64,000 nucleotides of DNA from Hydrangea macrophylla. Lineage: Eukaryota; Streptophyta; Magnoliopsida; Cornales; Hydrangeaceae. The translations under genes and the position numbers were made by a program. Each line of letters begins with the position of its first letter. Position 1 is the first letter of the stretch. The DNA is taken from NCBI GenBank assembly GCA_033977485.1, contig CM066982.1, forward strand, positions 35,442,218-35,506,217, written 5' to 3'. This document shows, piece after piece, positions 54,785 to 64,000 of the stretch. Below the pieces are notes generated by a model. That model made no database searches. It was not told the origin of the DNA and saw nothing but the letters and a program-made list of their open reading frames with translations.

Positions 54785-56488
54785 ATGTCTTATCCATATT
54801 ATTCTCCATACAACACAAATACCAATAATATGTACACATTTGAAAATCAAAAAAATTATCCCCCAAGTTGGCAAGCACCCATATATGACGTAGATTATCA
54901 ACCTGAGTGCTACCAACCACCACAATGGGAAAATGATAGTGGTGGTCCCCCGTATTATCAAACGTATCAAGAACCTCCACATGAAGAGTTCTATCAATCG
55001 CAATGGGGATATAACCAAAATGATAATGCAGGATATAGTAGTAGTTCCCACGATTACCAAACGTACCAAGACTTTACCTTTGGCGAGTCTTGTCCACAAA
55101 CTCAATGGGAAGGGGACTATTATCAACAACAATGGGACGAAACTTCATATAGTAATAATGGGGAGAATAACCAAGTTGAGGATAATGGTATGTTAAAATT
55201 ACTACTTAGTGAAATGAAAAGGCTAGATAGTGCACTTGATAAATTAGAAATTAGATATCAACAAGCATATGCTAGTCAACCTTTAGAAGACTATACCAGT
55301 CCTTCAACACTACAACCTATATTTCAAGACACTAATAATGGAATGGAATTAGAGGATAATGAGGGGTTTATACCGAGTGAGGTTAACAACTCACTCGAGA
55401 AAGTGATAACCCAACAAGAACTCCAAAACCAAATCATTGAGCATGAAGTTGTAGAACCATTTTCTCTTCAATATACACTCCCAGACAACAACTCCTTCAC
55501 TACCTTGATAAAATTGCACAATCACTTTGTCCAAAGCACCTCAATAGATGATATATATAGTGAGGAGAGTTACAAGGATGAGAATGAGGATTTAAAAGAT
55601 AATACGAGTTTAGGTGATTACACGCAATTAGGAAAGGATGAGTCCCATGTTGACTCTACCCCTACCTTTGATAGTGACCCTAGGGAGGACGTTATTGAAA
55701 TTTCTAAAATTGATTTAGATTCATCTGATATTCATGAACCCTCACCTCTTTCGGCCGAAGAGGTGGTGTCACCTAGTTGCCCATCACCTATCCTCTCTAT
55801 TAATCAAAACTCTCATCCTGAACTTAAAAGTTATGTGTACCCCACTATTGAACAAAAAGAATGTGTTGTAGAAGAGGATGATAAGGATTCTAGCACATAT
55901 AATTCGTCAAATTTTACATTTCAAAATTTTGTGAGAGAGGATTTGGAAAATATTAGGCCCACTTTAGATGATCTTAAACTTCAACAAGAAGCTAGTAATC
56001 TGCTAGACTGCTTGACCTTCTTGAGTAATAATGATATTGAGGCCCAAATAAATAGTTTTATCCAAGTCCAGTCCAAATCAATGTGCATAGAACAGAAATT
56101 AAATTCCTATGATCATATTTCTATAGATTCTGTTCTAGGGCAAGATGAGGGTAATGAAGCTAAATTAGAACATCACCTAGACCCTGCTCCTTTTATCGAA
56201 CCATGGCCACCTCCTTGTATTAAAATAGAGGTTGTTATAGAAAATACCAACACCAAAGATTGTTTCTTGTATATAATTCCTAAAAAATGTTGTATACCTC
56301 CTATAATTGTCCTCAATAAATTTGGAAGCCATAGGTTTTGCATCATCTCCTCTGACCTTGAGCCTGACATTAGTTGGGGGGAGATGCAATTTTATGAGGA
56401 TCCCTACATTCTTTTCACTGTTAAATTATTTCACTGGGAAGATCCTAAAAAATTTCGGTTGTTACTTTATGATAAAAATTTTGATTAA
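54785..56488 (+). CDS. Unknown 567-residue protein of element H, Y/Q/N-rich N-terminus
   Basis: An open frame of 567 codons starting at MSYPYYSPYN, 155 bases after the primer-binding site, the normal position for gag. Residues 1-130 are rich in tyrosine, glutamine, asparagine and proline, a low-complexity, prion-like composition. A helical segment (about 133-160, MLKLLLSEMKRLDSALDKLE) could form a coiled coil. A long acidic middle is rich in D, E and S. The C-terminus (about 480-567) is hydrophobic and aromatic with a CC pair. No zinc knuckle, protease or RT motif and no gag core that I recognise. It may be a replaced or highly diverged gag. The intact frame suggests selection or recent activity. 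Confidence 0.7.
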   Translation: MSYPYYSPYNTNTNNMYTFENQKNYPPSWQAPIYDVDYQPECYQPPQWENDSGGPPYYQTYQEPPHEEFYQSQWGYNQNDNAGYSSSSHDYQTYQDFTFGESCPQTQWEGDYYQQQWDETSYSNNGENNQVEDNGMLKLLLSEMKRLDSALDKLEIRYQQAYASQPLEDYTSPSTLQPIFQDTNNGMELEDNEGFIPSEVNNSLEKVITQQELQNQIIEHEVVEPFSLQYTLPDNNSFTTLIKLHNHFVQSTSIDDIYSEESYKDENEDLKDNTSLGDYTQLGKDESHVDSTPTFDSDPREDVIEISKIDLDSSDIHEPSPLSAEEVVSPSCPSPILSINQNSHPELKSYVYPTIEQKECVVEEDDKDSSTYNSSNFTFQNFVREDLENIRPTLDDLKLQQEASNLLDCLTFLSNNDIEAQINSFIQVQSKSMCIEQKLNSYDHISIDSVLGQDEGNEAKLEHHLDPAPFIEPWPPPCIKIEVVIENTNTKDCFLYIIPKKCCIPPIIVLNKFGSHRFCIISSDLEPDISWGEMQFYEDPYILFTVKLFHWEDPKKFRLLLYDKNFD

Positions 56489-57057
56489 CCGAATTTATTT
56501 ACTGAGTAGTTCTATCATATTCTCTATTTTTCCTTGTTGCTACTAATGAGTTTGCAGGTAACTTGAAAAAAAAATCTGGATTATAAATGCCTTGAGGTAA
56601 CATCCTTCCTTCTCTCGCTTTACTTTACATGTCCATGTGCTTAGTTTAGAACATTGGGGACAATGTTTAGTTTTAGTTTGGGGGAGTGAGTCATTGCATG
56701 CCTCGTTTCTTTCTTTTTATGCTTTAATGCCAATACACCTGCTTAGCAACATGACTCAGTAAATTAAAATTGTCAAAAAATTTAAAATTTTTAATTTTAT
56801 TTTTAAAGATAATAAAATGGTTCTCGTATTTATCTGTTAGTTAATGTAGTTAGCTATGATGCATTAGTGTTATTTTCTGTATGCTATTAGTATGTAATAC
56901 ACAATGATAGTTTCTTTACTATCTTAGTTATAGTATATTTTGTTCTTTTTAATCTTCAAACAACTTTGAGCACATTGTGACAACCTTGTATTTAGCTAAA
57001 ATGGATTAGTAAGCATAGCTTAGGTGTCTTGAGAGACTGTAGTGGAGACTAATAACC
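56489..57057 (+). other. Downstream region of element H with a polypurine-like tract
   Basis: Contains ACATTGGGGACAATGT, a near-perfect inverted repeat (ACATTG/CAATGT), then TTTGGGGGAG at about 56678-56687. This pairing is commonly seen near the end of Athila-like internal regions. No copy of the 5' LTR start follows, so the 3' LTR is not here. Nothing else recognised up to element K. Confidence 0.55.
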
Positions 57058-57377
57058 TGTAACACCTGTAATTTTCTGTCATTATAATATCAGTTTTTTT
57101 GAATATTTGTAGTGGACCGACTTTATTATTATATTATTATTTTAATTACGTGATGGTATGGACATGTTGTAGTATTACCATATAGACTATAGTAACCATA
57201 CCAACTCGACCATAATAAGATTTAACTTAGTCCCGTATTAGAAATAATACCCGGTTGTACGTAAATCGAGACCGACACGCATATCGAAAAACTTATGCAC
57301 GTAAACCAAAAAAGTTGCACACAACACGAGGTGGGCCCCACATGGCCGGCCATGTGGCAACCACATGACATCCCTTT

Positions 57378-57428
57378 GGACACATGTCCACTTAATGGAC
57401 ACATGTCCACTTCATGGACACATGTCCT
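57378..57428 (+). repeat. Three GGACACATGTCC units upstream of the K TATA box
   Basis: A 12-bp imperfect palindrome (arms GGACA/TGTCC) repeated about every 20 bases, ending some 40 bases before the TATA box. Position suits a U3 activator-binding array. Confidence 0.8.
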
Positions 57429-57469
57429 ATGCATGTAACATGCAAATGACACCTAAGCTAATGCACTTT

Positions 57470-57480
57470 CTATATATAAC
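57470..57480 (+). promoter_or_regulatory. TATA box of the K LTR
   Basis: CTATATATAAC, 40 bases after the 20-bp repeats. Transcription would start near 57505. Confidence 0.75.
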
Positions 57481-57651
57481 ATGCACATGCACACAATTGA
57501 CACACTTTGTCTCTTATAATCTGCACTTAAGTAAAGAAATTAGAGCTGGAGTTATAAGTTCATATAGGAGAAGAAGAAGGTGACACCATTGAAGTTGAAG
57601 TTCAAGCTCCATCAAGCTCAAGAACAACATCAAGCTTAATTTCAAGCTTTG

Positions 57652-57657
57652 GTGAGT
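57652..57657 (+). promoter_or_regulatory. Candidate 5' splice site in the K LTR
   Basis: CTTTG|GTGAGTAAATT about 150 bases after the expected transcription start; GTGAGTAA-like words repeat three times here. Possible acceptors lie before both ORFs (60349 and 61690). Confidence 0.5.
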
Positions 57658-57790
57658 AAATTGTGAGTAAATTGTGAGAAATTGTGAGTAATCTAACTCA
57701 ATTTAGAACACATATAATATGTACTAATGTTTGGTAGAAGTTGATGTTGTTGTGTTGAAGTTTCCATGACATGCAAGACAAATACATAAA

Positions 57791-58480
57791 TCTGAGAAAC
57801 TGAAACTCTCAGCAGAACATAGTTTAGTAAAAGGAATGTTTTGTGTAGCTCAAAAATCCGAATTAAGCTAGGTTTTTTTGTGGTAAAAGATAACTCATAT
57901 ATCTACAAATAACTCTTCTATAGCTCAGTCTATAAATCAATCCTTCATGGGTGAAATGCATGTACAACGCAGTGTTATAAACCTGGGAAAACAGAAACTT
58001 CCAGCAGAACGTAGTTTAGTAAAATGGATGTTTTGAGGAGCTCCAAAATCCGAATTAAGCTAGGTTTTTTTGTGGTAAAATCTAACTCATATATCTACAA
58101 ATAACCCTTCTATAGATCAGTCTAGAAATTACTCCTTCATTGGTGAAATGCATGTACAACGCAGTGTTATAAATCTGAGAAACTGAAACTCTCAGCAGAA
58201 CATAGTTTAGTAAAATGAATGTTTTGTGCAGTTCAAAAATGCGAATTAAGCTAGGTTTTTTTGTGGTGATAGATAACTCATTTATCTACAAATAACCCTT
58301 CTTTAGCTCAGTCTAAAAACCCCTCTTTAATAGGTGAAATCCATGTACAATACAGTACTAAAAATCTGGGACAGAACAGTCCGAGATATAAGAAATGTCT
58401 TGTAAAATAAATAGTTTGAGTAGCTCAAAAATGTTATTGAAGCTAGATTTTTTTTGTACATGAAGATATTCCTATTATCT
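57791..58480 (+). repeat. 191-bp tandem repeat in the K LTR, about 3.5 copies
   Basis: Units starting TCTGAGAAAC or a variant at 57791, 57982, 58174 and 58365, spacing 191-192 bases. Each has CAGCAGAAC...AGTTTAGTAAAA and AAGCTAGGTTTTTTTGTGGT blocks. The last unit is the most diverged. Confidence 0.9.
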
Positions 58481-59174
58481 ACAATGTTTTAGTTTTGAGT
58501 TTGATCTACAAAGCAATTTATCATGCCCAAATATATCATGTTAATTCAGTCAACACAGTGAAAATGTATCTTGGCAGATTGTACAACTTTTTGTATAATG
58601 TTTTGTTTATGCATGGTGTTGATTGTTGATGCTAGTTTTCCGGTACATGTGTTGTTATGAAAATCTCGTGCTATGGTAGTGCTATCGCGTAGATGAGTAT
58701 GTTAAGGGTTTCGTCTATGTGTTTTTTTGGTATTAAATTCACGTTATAAATCCATGAGCTACGTGCTATGTTTTCTATTGTTATGAATAAAGTCTAATGA
58801 CCGTTGAAAGTTCATACCCAAACTATAAATATATTGTATGGCACGATTATTGCGTTGATAAGTGATTGGGAAAGTTTTCATCGTAAGTATATTGAGAGGA
58901 AAGTGGAATGTCGGACGTAGAGCGAAATATTAACGGTTATAAATGGATGATATTAATGAACTAAACTACGAAACATGCGAACGCGTAAAATAATGATAAA
59001 ACCTTCGATAACAGATTTAATGCGAATAAGGGACATTGGGCCTCGTTTCTAGTCGTGTGACTACCGGTCAAAGTTGATTTGTGAACTTTCGTGTCGTGTT
59101 TGGATATTTCTTGCAAAATTTGTCTTTCGGTAATTCCATGGTGTCAATTGGTGAGTTATGTTTTGTTCCTTGAT

Positions 59175-59460
59175 CTGAGGATCAGCATGACGTGTTCGGT
59201 CAAGTGCGGATGACCTGAGGATCGTCGTGACGTGTTCGATCAAGTGGTTGATTATTTTTCCGCACCCTTGGACTGAGGATCGGCATGACGTGTTCGGTTA
59301 TGTACGGGTGACCTGAGGATCGGCATGACGTGTTCGTCCAAGTGATTATTAATTTCCCGTACCCTTGGTCTGAGGATCGGCATGACGTGTTCGGTAACGT
59401 GCGGGCGACCTGAGGATCGGCATGACGTGTTCGACCAAGAAATTGTTAATGTCCCGCACA
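59175..59460 (+). repeat. Composite 40/98-bp repeat in the K LTR
   Basis: CTGAGGATCGGCATGACG recurs at 59175, 59215, 59273, 59313, 59370 and 59410: pairs 40 bases apart, repeated every 97-98 bases. Confidence 0.9.
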
Positions 59461-60238
59461 CTTATGCCATTTGGGCGACAGTTTGAGTGCCAGTTGGGCG
59501 ACAGTTAACTATTCATTATTGAGTGTTGTTCTTTCTTGACCAGTAAATGTGTTTGGAGTTAAGTCTTCTTTCAGTTAATGTCATTGGTCAGTTCAGTTTT
59601 GGGTTAAGTTTCAAAGGGAATGATTGGGTTTAAATAAGACATGGTTTTGAGAATGAGAAAAGACGAACAAAGCATAGTATCGAGAATAAGAAATGATGAA
59701 CGAGATATGGTTTCGAGAAATAAGAAGAGATGATGAATAACTTACCTTAAGTGGTGGTAACCTTAAGGGGACCCTCACTTAGCTTAATCGCTAACGGCTT
59801 TTCATGCCGCTGGACCTTCCACGTCCAGCCTTTGCAGGTCCAGACGGAACCGACTGCTATCAAGATGCTGCCTTTACTACTGAAGACTATGCTGGTGAAG
59901 ACTACTACGAGGAAGGCTACGGTTTCGCCAGTTGAAGACTTTGGAGCTTTTCTTTTGTTGTAGTTCTGTTATTATTATGTTAGTAATGTAATAGTTTAGC
60001 TGGTCTTGTAATGTGTATCTTTTGGATATCTTTTTGGCCTGTAATATACTACTGATGTAAGACTTGGATGTTTTAAATTTCTACTTCCGCTGAACTTAGT
60101 CACTTTCCCATATTACATTACTGTTATAAGCATGTTTGGACAATCAGGTGACACTCACAACCAGTCACGTGTCTACGAACCCATAAAGGAAATTTATTTT
60201 TCCCTATTTTTGGTACTTCGGGGCGTGACAGGGATTTT

Positions 60239-60250
60239 TGGTATCAGAGC
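60239..60250 (+). promoter_or_regulatory. Primer-binding site of element K (initiator tRNA-Met type)
   Basis: TGGTATCAGAGC, eight bases after the LTR end. Confidence 0.92.
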
Positions 60251-60353
60251 CTTAGGTTTAGACGCGCTCACTGATTGTCCTACACCTTAAGTTATGAGCA
60301 TAAGATTTACCTCGTATTAGTACTGACACTAAGTTAGTTCCTCTTGCAGGACT

Positions 60354-61337
60354 ATGGAGCCGATCCTTGTTCATGATGATTTCGGAGGACACTATATTCT
60401 TGACGGCCGTATCCAGCCTGCCGACCCTGTACTATATCGACAGCGGATCCGCCAGAGGGCGAGGCACATTTTAGAGGAGGACATGCAGAGAGCCGTGCAT
60501 ACTGATGCACTGCAGTATCCAGATCGAGTTCAGCTTGAGTCGATTCATGCTTCAGAGACTACCGTACTTATCCACCAGGAGCTTATCAGCATGGCTCAGG
60601 ACGAGGCACTATACGACGATATACTCTTCCCAATTATCATGGCTGCACCAGCACCACCATTCTCACCCGAGCCCATACCAGAGCTAGATGCAGATTCAGA
60701 CCCCATGGATACAGATAGCGATGACGACAGAGCGAGTAGAGAGGATTTTGTAGGCGGTAGCCACACAGCAGACGACCCATCTGACGATAACGACACAGAT
60801 GATGACGATGACATGATGATTGAGGACGACCCAGCGAGTAGCGACGACGAGCCGATCGAGGAGGCCGATCCAGTAGAGGATGCTCAGGGACCAGAGGATG
60901 ATGTATATGATCATCCAGTACTGCCAGCTGATGAGGACGTGATAGTACCGATACCCGAGCAGGACCACGGGGCAGAGCCAGCTGATGTTGAGGAGGACCC
61001 GGAGGAGGAGGAGTTCTTAGAGGACCCCGCAGACGATCCAGTTATAGAGCTGATTCAGGACGATCTCGACGTACAGCCTGACCTACATGACGATGTGGAT
61101 CCAGATAATGTCGATGAGCCTGACGAGTTAGCTGTTGAGTTGGACGATGCGCCACCTGAAGTTGTAGAGCTAGATGATGAGGATGACATCGACTTGGATG
61201 GAGTTGGCGGAGATGGCGTAGCACCAGGATGGATATTACCAGATGGTGGACCAGATGAGTTTGACCAGTGGCTAGATTTTATGCCAGCGGAGGTAGTTAC
61301 CGACGATGAGGCAGACTTCTATGCCCTACCACGTTGA
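60354..61337 (+). CDS. Extra acidic ORF of element K, upstream of gag
   Basis: 327 codons from ATG 60354 to TGA, in sense orientation between primer-binding site and gag. Residues 1-95 are mixed and may fold as helices (RQRIRQRARHILEEDMQRAV). A proline-rich hinge follows (about 99-112). Residues 113-327 are overwhelmingly D and E, with repeated DD and EDP motifs and a net charge far below zero. It has no gag core, zinc knuckle or catalytic motif that I recognise. CTCTTGCAG just before the ATG looks like a 3' splice site. Acidic proteins of this kind could contact histones or basic gag, but that is speculation. Extra ORFs ahead of gag are known in Ogre-type elements and not usual for chromoviruses. 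Confidence 0.75.
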   Translation: MEPILVHDDFGGHYILDGRIQPADPVLYRQRIRQRARHILEEDMQRAVHTDALQYPDRVQLESIHASETTVLIHQELISMAQDEALYDDILFPIIMAAPAPPFSPEPIPELDADSDPMDTDSDDDRASREDFVGGSHTADDPSDDNDTDDDDDMMIEDDPASSDDEPIEEADPVEDAQGPEDDVYDHPVLPADEDVIVPIPEQDHGAEPADVEEDPEEEEFLEDPADDPVIELIQDDLDVQPDLHDDVDPDNVDEPDELAVELDDAPPEVVELDDEDDIDLDGVGGDGVAPGWILPDGGPDEFDQWLDFMPAEVVTDDEADFYALPR

Positions 61338-61690
61338 GATGATCTTCAGAGAGCTGCTATTACTTCTATATAGTGATGTACATATTTGTTTTGTTTGGTA
61401 TCGCTCGTATTATAAATATTACAGTTGTAAGTAGTTTGTACATGTTCTTTTGTAAGCACCTAGGAGATGCTTAAACTCTTGTATAGTATGTACTAGCCTT
61501 GGACGTAGTACTTTGATGTAAATCTTTTTGGTTTAATGTAATGGTTTCAGTTATATCGCTTTATTCCATTGACATTTAGCACTATATGAATGCTTATCAT
61601 ATTTTAACTTTGGTACACACCAAAACCACCTATAAAGACTCGGTATGGAATCAAAGGATATTAGCAGTAAAACTGGTGCGTTGTTTTCAG
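61338..61690 (+). other. Spacer between the acidic ORF and gag-pol of element K
   Basis: 353 bases without a reading frame. It ends in GTTGTTTTCAG|ATGG, a strong acceptor placed exactly at the gag start. No donor of comparable quality was noticed inside the spacer. Confidence 0.65.
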
Positions 61691-64000
61691 ATGGCTGGAG
61701 GACGTAGGAGGAACCACAATGGTCATAACGAGGAAGAACCAGAGATACCTAATGAGATAGATCCTACAGGATTACTCTCAGCCTTGGTCAAAAGGATTGA
61801 GAGGGCTTCAAACAATGTAGGAAACAACAACAACCACCCAGCACCACCCCCAAGGCAGACAGGGGATAAGTTACTTGAACGTTTCCGCGCATTAAGACCA
61901 GAAAAGTTCAATGGGATGATGGAACCATGGAAAGCGGAGCAATGGCTACGAGAGATGGATCTCATCTTTAAAGCCATGGATTGCAGTGAGGCCGAAAAAC
62001 GCCGCTTAGCCGTATTTCAGTTGACATATGCCGCAGCAGACTGGTGGGAAGCGGAAGAGGCTACTTTGGGATACAGAGCCATAAGGGAAATGACATGGAC
62101 CGTGTTCAAGGAATGGTTCCTAGCAAAGTATTTTCCATTAGTAGAACGAAATTTGAAGAAGAAAGAATTCATGGAATTGGTTCAAGTGAACAAGTCTGTT
62201 CAGGAGTATACAACGCAATTCGAACGCCTGTCCTATTTTGCGCATCACATGGTGGACACACCTGAAAAGAAGAACGAACAATATCACCAAGGGTTATCTC
62301 TTTCACTACAAGAGACGACTGCAGTTTACGTGAGTCAATCCTTTGAATCCTTGGTAGGGTTGGCTACACAGATGGAGAATATACAGAAACAGAGGCAGAA
62401 GAGGTTTACAAGTAGGTTTCCATCACGAAATGTCCCAGGAACAAGGCCACCCATGCGTTATCAGAATAATAAGCGTGCATGGAATGGAGAAAGGAAGCCG
62501 CAACAGGCACGGAGGCAACCACAGCAAGCCAACACTGTAGCAGGACAAGCACCAGTCCCTGTTGGACACCAAGGAGGTTATATCGCCCAAGGAAAGGGTC
62601 CAGAAAGTTGCTTTAACTGTGGCATACCTGGCCACCATGCCAAAGATTGCAGGACCTCCAAGAACCATGATCGTGGTGAAGTCATATGCTTTAATTGTGG
62701 GGAGAAAGGCCACTGGAGCCGAGAGTGCAAGGCACCGCACCGAGGATACAATGGACCCAACGCTCAAGGGCAAGCTGCCAAGACTCACCTGAATGCCATT
62801 ATTCCGGAAGCAGCAGGTTTTGACGCAGAAGCACATCAGAATTTAGAAGGTACGCTCACTCTTTTCAGCAACAGAGTTAAAACGTTATTTGATACTGGAG
62901 CGTCAAATTCGTTTATTGCTAGTAGAGTCGTACAAGATTTGGGTTTAGTACCTCAAAACCTTACTGTAGCATTGAATGCCGTATCTCCGATGGGTACATC
63001 CGTTAAGTTGAATAGGGTATGCAGAAACTGTCCCATCAACATAGAAGATAGAGACCTATTCGCGGATTTGGTGATCTTGTCAATGAAGGAGTTCGACGTC
63101 ATCTTAGGAATTGATTGGCTCACCAAGTACCATGCTATCTTGGATTGTACTAGCAAGTCGATTACCTTTACGATACCTGGAAGTCAACCCTTTTTCTTTC
63201 AGTGTAACCCATTGAGTGATAGTTTTCTCACTAGTCGCTTGGCTGCCATCGAGGGCACAAGCTCAGAGATCACGATCGCAGAGGTTCCGATAGTGCGAGA
63301 ATTTGAGGACGTATTTAAAGAGCTCTCAGGTTTACCGCCAAAGCGAGAGATAGACTTCTGTATAGAACTGACACCTAGAACCATGCCTGTCTCCAAGACC
63401 CCATACAGGATGGCACCGACGGAAATGCAAGAATTGAAGAAGCAAGTACAGGAGTTGGAAGATTTAGGATTCGTGCGTCCAAGCACATCACCGTGGGGAG
63501 CACCGGTACTGTTTGTAAAGAAGAAAGACGGATCGCTTCGACTCTGCATAGACTACAGGGAGTTGAATAAGGTAACCATCAAGAATAAGTACCCGCTGCC
63601 ACGTATTGATGACTTATTCGATCAATTACAAGGAGCCACGACATTTTCAAAGATCGATTTGAGATCAGGATACCACCAGCTATTAATTCGACCAGAAGAC
63701 GTGTCAAAGACAGCATTCCGTACTAGATATGGACATTACGAGTTTCTTGTGATGCCATTCGGGCTAACCAATGCCCCAGCAGTGTTTATGGACTTGATGA
63801 ATAGGGTATTTAGGCCTTACCTAGATCATTTTACTATCGTCTTTATAGATGATATACTAATATATTCCAAGACCAAGGAGGAACACGAAAAACATTTGCA
63901 GGTTGCCTTACAAACACTCAAGGACAACCAACTATATGCAAAGTTTAGCAAATGCGAGTTTTGGCTTAATGAAGTCAAGTTCTTAGGGCATGTCGTCTCT
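61691..64000 (+). CDS. gag-pol: Gag-pol polyprotein of element K, incomplete at the window edge
   Basis: 770 codons open from ATG 61691 to the last base. The retrotransposon gag core spans about residues 65-205 ([19 protein letters not shown], then [10 protein letters not shown]). Two CCHC zinc knuckles begin at residues 307 ([14 protein letters not shown]) and 333 ([14 protein letters not shown]). The aspartic protease DTGAS is at about 401, with the following ILGIDWL block. RT starts near 545 and reaches FIDDIL at about 718-723, and continues to KFLGHVVS at the edge. RNase H, integrase and any chromodomain lie outside. Gag and pol are in one frame without a stop. No breaks seen, so the element may be young. 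Confidence 0.94.
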   Translation, partial: MAGGRRRNHNGHNEEEPEIPNEIDPTGLLSALVKRIERASNNVGNNNNHPAPPPRQTGDKLLERFRALRPEKFNGMMEPWKAEQWLREMDLIFKAMDCSEAEKRRLAVFQLTYAAADWWEAEEATLGYRAIREMTWTVFKEWFLAKYFPLVERNLKKKEFMELVQVNKSVQEYTTQFERLSYFAHHMVDTPEKKNEQYHQGLSLSLQETTAVYVSQSFESLVGLATQMENIQKQRQKRFTSRFPSRNVPGTRPPMRYQNNKRAWNGERKPQQARRQPQQANTVAGQAPVPVGHQGGYIAQGKGPESCFNCGIPGHHAKDCRTSKNHDRGEVICFNCGEKGHWSRECKAPHRGYNGPNAQGQAAKTHLNAIIPEAAGFDAEAHQNLEGTLTLFSNRVKTLFDTGASNSFIASRVVQDLGLVPQNLTVALNAVSPMGTSVKLNRVCRNCPINIEDRDLFADLVILSMKEFDVILGIDWLTKYHAILDCTSKSITFTIPGSQPFFFQCNPLSDSFLTSRLAAIEGTSSEITIAEVPIVREFEDVFKELSGLPPKREIDFCIELTPRTMPVSKTPYRMAPTEMQELKKQVQELEDLGFVRPSTSPWGAPVLFVKKKDGSLRLCIDYRELNKVTIKNKYPLPRIDDLFDQLQGATTFSKIDLRSGYHQLLIRPEDVSKTAFRTRYGHYEFLVMPFGLTNAPAVFMDLMNRVFRPYLDHFTIVFIDDILIYSKTKEEHEKHLQVALQTLKDNQLYAKFSKCEFWLNEVKFLGHVVS

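Larger units (their letters stand above)
52982..57057 (+). mobile_element. Element H: Athila-like LTR element with an unusual ORF, 5' part
   Basis: Begins TGATTCGAGG at 52982, exactly where the T2 frame departs from T1. LTR of 1625 bp, then the primer-binding site TGGCGTCGTTGCCGGGGA, which resembles the Athila type. It then carries one long ORF and a purine tract (TTTGGGGGAG). No protease, RT or integrase is seen before element K interrupts it, so it is either non-autonomous or its pol lies beyond K. Expected target-site duplication CCCAC (52977-52981). Confidence 0.72.
57058..60230 (+). repeat. 5' LTR of element K (3173 bp)
   Basis: TGTAACACC to GGGGCGTGACA, directly before the primer-binding site. 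It contains a 20-bp repeat in U3, TATA box, donor-like GTGAGT, 191-bp tandem repeats and a 98-bp composite repeat. Its last 50 bases match the reverse complement of the solo LTR start at 26913. Confidence 0.9.
57058..64000 (+). mobile_element. Element K: chromovirus-type Ty3/gypsy retrotransposon, 5' part
   Basis: LTR 57058-60230, initiator-Met primer-binding site, extra acidic ORF, then gag-pol running off the window. RT features ([27 protein letters not shown]) are those of plant chromoviruses. The long LTR and primer site fit the Tekay/Del group, but the integrase chromodomain that would confirm this is outside the window. Left flank TAACC is its expected target-site duplication. Confidence 0.87.

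Noticed and set aside
60239..60250. tRNA gene fragment (TGGTATCAGAGC)
   Set aside because: Only the 12-base complement of a tRNA end, placed after an LTR; it is a primer-binding site. No full tRNA structure was seen anywhere.
60596..61224. Minus-strand frames across the acidic ORF of K (72, 90 and 60 residues)
   Set aside because: They are the serine/valine-rich complements of GAC/GAG codon runs and have no support of their own.

Overview
The window is plant nuclear repeat DNA, almost certainly from a flowering plant and probably a eudicot. Every substantial reading frame belongs to a plant transposable-element family: Tat-lineage Ty3/gypsy with an extra RNase H, a chromovirus-type Ty3/gypsy, Ty1/copia, an Athila-like element and an L1-type LINE. 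I see no ordinary host gene, no rRNA or tRNA gene and no prokaryotic or organellar feature. The species cannot be named from the sequence.

Layout. The window reads as the middle of a large nest. The outermost element appears to be a plus-strand LINE (40537-44646, split by an LTR-like insertion at 42410-43495). Left arm: a minus-strand Tat-lineage element B (35409-40536) abuts or interrupts the LINE. A minus-strand copia element (30285-35408) sits in B's integrase. A plus-strand gypsy element A (19712-30284) sits in the copia reverse transcriptase. A young minus-strand Tat/Ogre-like element T1 (1-19711) sits one base into A's 5' LTR. Inside A there is also an LTR fragment C (from 25665), itself interrupted by a solo LTR (26913-29135) with a perfect 5-bp target-site duplication. 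Right arm: T2, a second copy of the T1 family (44647-52981), is inserted in the LINE reverse transcriptase. T2 is interrupted by an Athila-like element H (52982-57057), which is interrupted by a chromovirus-type element K (57058 to beyond the window end). The missing halves of most elements should therefore lie outside the window.

T1 is the most informative element. Its two LTRs differ at only about a dozen positions over 2066 compared bases. Its gag and pol share one frame broken by a single stop codon, and pol is a full 1797-residue polyprotein: protease, G-patch-like segment, reverse transcriptase, RNase H, second RNase H and integrase. Between pol and the 3' LTR it carries about 6.5 kb holding two genes in antisense orientation: a plant mobile domain gene with a 5' UTR intron and six coding exons with GT-AG introns (3831-6012), and a neighbouring DUF7745-like frame (6289-7344). 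A GC-rich array of alternating hairpins lies upstream of that antisense gene and also in the U3 of the T1 and T2 LTRs.

K carries an extra acidic 327-residue ORF between its primer-binding site and gag-pol. H carries a 567-residue ORF of unknown type with a Y/Q/N-rich start. Several of the 5'-most ORFs (T1/T2 gag, K acidic ORF, K gag-pol, copia gag, the antisense gene) begin within a few bases of a plausible 3' splice site, and three LTRs hold a GTGAGT site downstream of the TATA box. This suggests that spliced messenger RNAs lacking the primer-binding site are separate from genomic RNA.
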